A stretch of 16,704 nt of DNA from UBA5862 sp002408105. GTDB lineage: Bacteria; Pseudomonadota; Gammaproteobacteria; Pseudomonadales; UBA5862. The stretch is taken from positions 1 through 16,704 of the forward strand of contig JAXHVB010000102.1 of NCBI GenBank assembly GCA_034189125.1. The letters run 5' to 3'. A program made the position numbers and the translations under genes. How positions within the stretch are numbered: position 1 is the first letter of the stretch; every line of letters starts with the position of its first letter. The notes beneath the pieces are model-generated. The model was not told the DNA's origin. It did no database searches and saw nothing but the letters and a program-made list of their open reading frames with translations. Below, piece after piece: positions 14,889 through 16,704 of this stretch.

Positions 14889-16664
14889 GTGATCGAATAC
14901 GCCATCCTGCTGTTGATCGGGGCGGTACTTGCCGTGCCGCTGTTCTCAAGACTTGGTCTGGGGGCGGTGCTTGGCTACATCTGCGTTGGCATCGTACTCG
15001 GCCCCTGGGGATTCGGCACCGTCGATGCCGTGGAGGATGTATTCCACTTCGGTGAACTCGGGGTGGTGCTCCTGTTGTTCGTGATCGGCCTGGAGCTGCG
15101 GGTGAGCCGGCTTCTGGCGCTGCGCAAAACGATCTTCGGCTTTGGAGCCGCCCAGGTGGTGGCCACTGCCGTGGTGCTCTCGCCGCTGATGCTCTATGCC
15201 GGTGAGCCGGTCCGTGTTGCGGTATTGGTTGGCTTCGCGCTGGCACTCTCCTCGACCGCGTTCGCCCTGCAATTGTTGCGTGAGCGCAATGAACTCACCA
15301 CCCGCCATGGCCGCAGCGCCTTCGGTACGCTGTTGTTTCAGGATCTGGCCGTGGTGCCACTGCTTGCGGTCGTGCCTGTGTTGGCGGGGGTGAGCCAAGC
15401 CTCGGTCGATGAGGCGGCTGGCCTGCTGCGCACCGGGGTGGTGCTGGTGGTGGTGGTTGTGGTGGGGCGCTATTTGCTCCGTTACCTGTTGCGCCTCGTG
15501 GCCGCCAGCGGCGTGCAGGAGGCCCTGACTGCCGCTGCGCTGCTGATCGTGTTGGGGACGGCGTACCTGGTCCAGCTCGCGGGGCTGTCGATGGCACTTG
15601 GGGCGTTCATGGCTGGGGTGCTGCTCGCTGACTCTGAATATCGGCACCAGCTCGAAGCGGAGATCGAGCCTTTCAAGGGCCTGCTGCTGGGCCTGTTTTT
15701 CATCGCTGTTGGAATGACCCTGAACCTTGGCGTGCTCGCCACCAAGCCAGGCCCTGTGCTGGTGGGTGTGGCGTTGTTGGTTGGCTGCAAGTTTTCGGTT
15801 CTGTACCTGCTCGGCCGCCTCAGTGGCTTGGACACCGCTGCCGCGCGCCGCTTGGGGCTGTTGCTCTCCCAGGGCGGCGAGTTCGCGTTCGTGGTGTTTG
15901 GCAGCGCCGCGGTACACGGTGTGCTCGACCAGCGGACCACGGACGCGTTGGGGCTGGTCGTCTCTTTGTCGATGGTGCTGACACCGGTGTTGCTGCTGGC
16001 CGACCGACTGTTGTCGCGCGACGCGCCGCTGATGGAGCCGGACCCGCTGCCGGTGGACCAGACCCCACCTGTGGTGATCGCAGGGTTCGGCCGGTTTGGT
16101 CAGATCGTCGCCCGGGTGTTGCGGGCCCGCCACATTCCATTCGTGGCGTTGGATGCCAGCGCCGATCAGGTGGACTTTGTGCGCCGCTATGGCAACGAAA
16201 TCTACTACGGCGATGCCCGGCGGCCGGACCTGTTGCGTGCGGCAGGGGTCGCCAAGGCCAAGGTGTTCGTGTTGGCGGTCGACGAGGTTGCTGCGTCGCT
16301 GCAGATTGCGGCCCTGGTGCGTCGAGAATTTCCCCACATTAAGGTGTTTGCCCGGGCGCGCAACCGAAAACACGCCCATCAGCTCATGGACTTGGGCGTC
16401 GAGGTCATTCGCCGTGAAATGTTTTTGTCGGCACTCGGGCTCACCTATGAGGTATTGATCGGCCTCGGTGTCCCGGCCGACGCGGCGCGGTCCACCGTGG
16501 ACCGTTTCCGCAAGCACGATGAACGGCGGCTGTACCGGGATTGGAAACACCACACGGATGAACAAAAGATGCGCGAACTGGCACTGACCGGTGCCCAGGA
16601 ACTCGAGGAAATGTTCGAGGAGGACCGCAAGATCCCCATCTCACCCCAGCGCTCTGGCCGTTAG
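14889..16664 (+). CDS. CPA2-family monovalent cation:proton antiporter with RCK/TrkA-N domain (KefB/C type)
   Basis: This 591-residue inner-membrane protein should exchange K+ (or Na+) for protons. Residues 1-375 hold about a dozen hydrophobic segments with family motifs: LGYICVGIVLGPWGFG near 28-43, LLFVIGLEL near 62-70, FQDLAVVPLL at 150-159 with Gln151-Asp152 of the ion site, GLFFIAVGM at 268-276 and SQGGEFAFV at 327-335. A cytoplasmic nucleotide-binding RCK domain (about 394-515) begins VVIAGFGRFGQ. The C-terminal FRKHDERRLY near 540-549 matches the tail of KefB/KefC. The start is GTG 14889: its ribosome site is weak, but the product begins at the usual point of the family. No KefF/KefG-like quinone oxidoreductase is next to it in the window. 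Independent transcription from the kor operon is uncertain. Confidence 0.94.
   Translation: MIEYAILLLIGAVLAVPLFSRLGLGAVLGYICVGIVLGPWGFGTVDAVEDVFHFGELGVVLLLFVIGLELRVSRLLALRKTIFGFGAAQVVATAVVLSPLMLYAGEPVRVAVLVGFALALSSTAFALQLLRERNELTTRHGRSAFGTLLFQDLAVVPLLAVVPVLAGVSQASVDEAAGLLRTGVVLVVVVVVGRYLLRYLLRLVAASGVQEALTAAALLIVLGTAYLVQLAGLSMALGAFMAGVLLADSEYRHQLEAEIEPFKGLLLGLFFIAVGMTLNLGVLATKPGPVLVGVALLVGCKFSVLYLLGRLSGLDTAAARRLGLLLSQGGEFAFVVFGSAAVHGVLDQRTTDALGLVVSLSMVLTPVLLLADRLLSRDAPLMEPDPLPVDQTPPVVIAGFGRFGQIVARVLRARHIPFVALDASADQVDFVRRYGNEIYYGDARRPDLLRAAGVAKAKVFVLAVDEVAASLQIAALVRREFPHIKVFARARNRKHAHQLMDLGVEVIRREMFLSALGLTYEVLIGLGVPADAARSTVDRFRKHDERRLYRDWKHHTDEQKMRELALTGAQELEEMFEEDRKIPISPQRSGR
15438..15464 (+). 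repeat. GTG-rich low-complexity run in the antiporter gene
   Basis: Nine codons, seven of them GTG with one CTG and one GTT, encode a valine-rich part of a membrane helix (VVLVVVVVV). It is a short coding repeat explained by hydrophobic composition and GC-rich codon choice; it could be slippage-prone but is in frame and intact. Confidence 0.6.
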
Positions 16665-16679
16665 CCGGTCAAAACTGGC
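16664..16679 (+). other. Small hairpin at the antiporter stop codon
   Basis: GCCGGT and ACTGGC can form six pairs (one G-T) around a CAAA loop, starting at the last base of the stop codon. No T-run follows within the remaining bases, so a terminator function is doubtful. The window ends 25 bases later. Confidence 0.2.
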
Positions 16680-16704
16680 GGAGATTTCCCAAAGGTCAAT
16701 CGAG

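Noticed and set aside
15438..15464. GTG tandem run as a phase-variable repeat
   Set aside because: It is imperfect (interrupted by CTG and GTT), its unit is three bases so slippage would stay in frame, and it is explained by a valine-rich membrane helix.
14946..16565. Long minus-strand open frame of 539 codons opposite the antiporter gene
   Set aside because: It is rich in His, Gln and Arg, as expected from the complement of hydrophobic GC-rich codons, has no family motif, and lies wholly over a gene with clear homology.
1..16704. CRISPR arrays, insertion sequences, tRNA or rRNA genes, phage genes
   Set aside because: No regularly spaced repeats, transposase motifs, terminal inverted repeats or RNA-gene sequence signatures were seen; base composition and gene types are uniform.

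Overview
The window is a gene-dense stretch of high-GC chromosomal DNA from a Pseudomonadota bacterium. A Gammaproteobacterium seems most likely, from the RetS-like sensor, the adenosine-kinase-type PfkB protein and the KefB/C antiporter. A Betaproteobacterium is not excluded, because the KorCAB layout also occurs in Azoarcus/Thauera-type bacteria. I see no mobile element, CRISPR array, rRNA or tRNA. Twelve protein-coding genes fill nearly all of the sequence, and no gene-free gap exceeds about 270 bases.

Positions 1-3010 (minus strand) encode a biotin-dependent acyl-CoA carboxylase: an alpha subunit (biotin carboxylase plus biotin carrier domain) followed by the carboxyltransferase beta subunit, which runs off the left edge. 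Divergent from it (3195-3533, plus) is a P-II signalling protein that lacks the uridylylation tyrosine of the T-loop. Published work shows that P-II proteins bind the biotin carrier subunit of acetyl-CoA carboxylase, so this adjacency is worth testing. P-II converges on a HinT-type HIT hydrolase (3553-3897, minus).

Positions 3553-9377 (minus) form a possible four-gene run. In transcription order it is an adenosine/ribokinase-family kinase, an AMP-forming acyl-CoA ligase, a 919-residue hybrid sensor and hinT. The sensor begins only 9 bases after the ligase stop. It has the domain order of RetS (7TMR-DISMED2, seven membrane helices, HisKA, HATPase, two receivers). Both glycine boxes of its ATP-binding domain look lost and its first receiver lacks the conserved lysine, so it may be a pseudokinase acting as an allosteric partner.

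Positions 9644-14306 (plus) are a compact three-gene operon: a GltD-like flavoprotein with ferredoxin clusters, a fused gamma/alpha OFOR subunit and a beta OFOR subunit, with 16- and 4-base overlaps. The layout matches NADP-linked 2-oxoglutarate oxidoreductases (KorCAB). After it come a small GFA-fold zinc protein and a KefB/C-type cation:proton antiporter that ends just before the right edge.

Read together, the window concerns acyl-CoA and 2-oxoglutarate metabolism, with two unusual regulators (a P-II without Tyr51 and a degenerate RetS-like sensor) next to metabolic genes. The functional links are inference from position.
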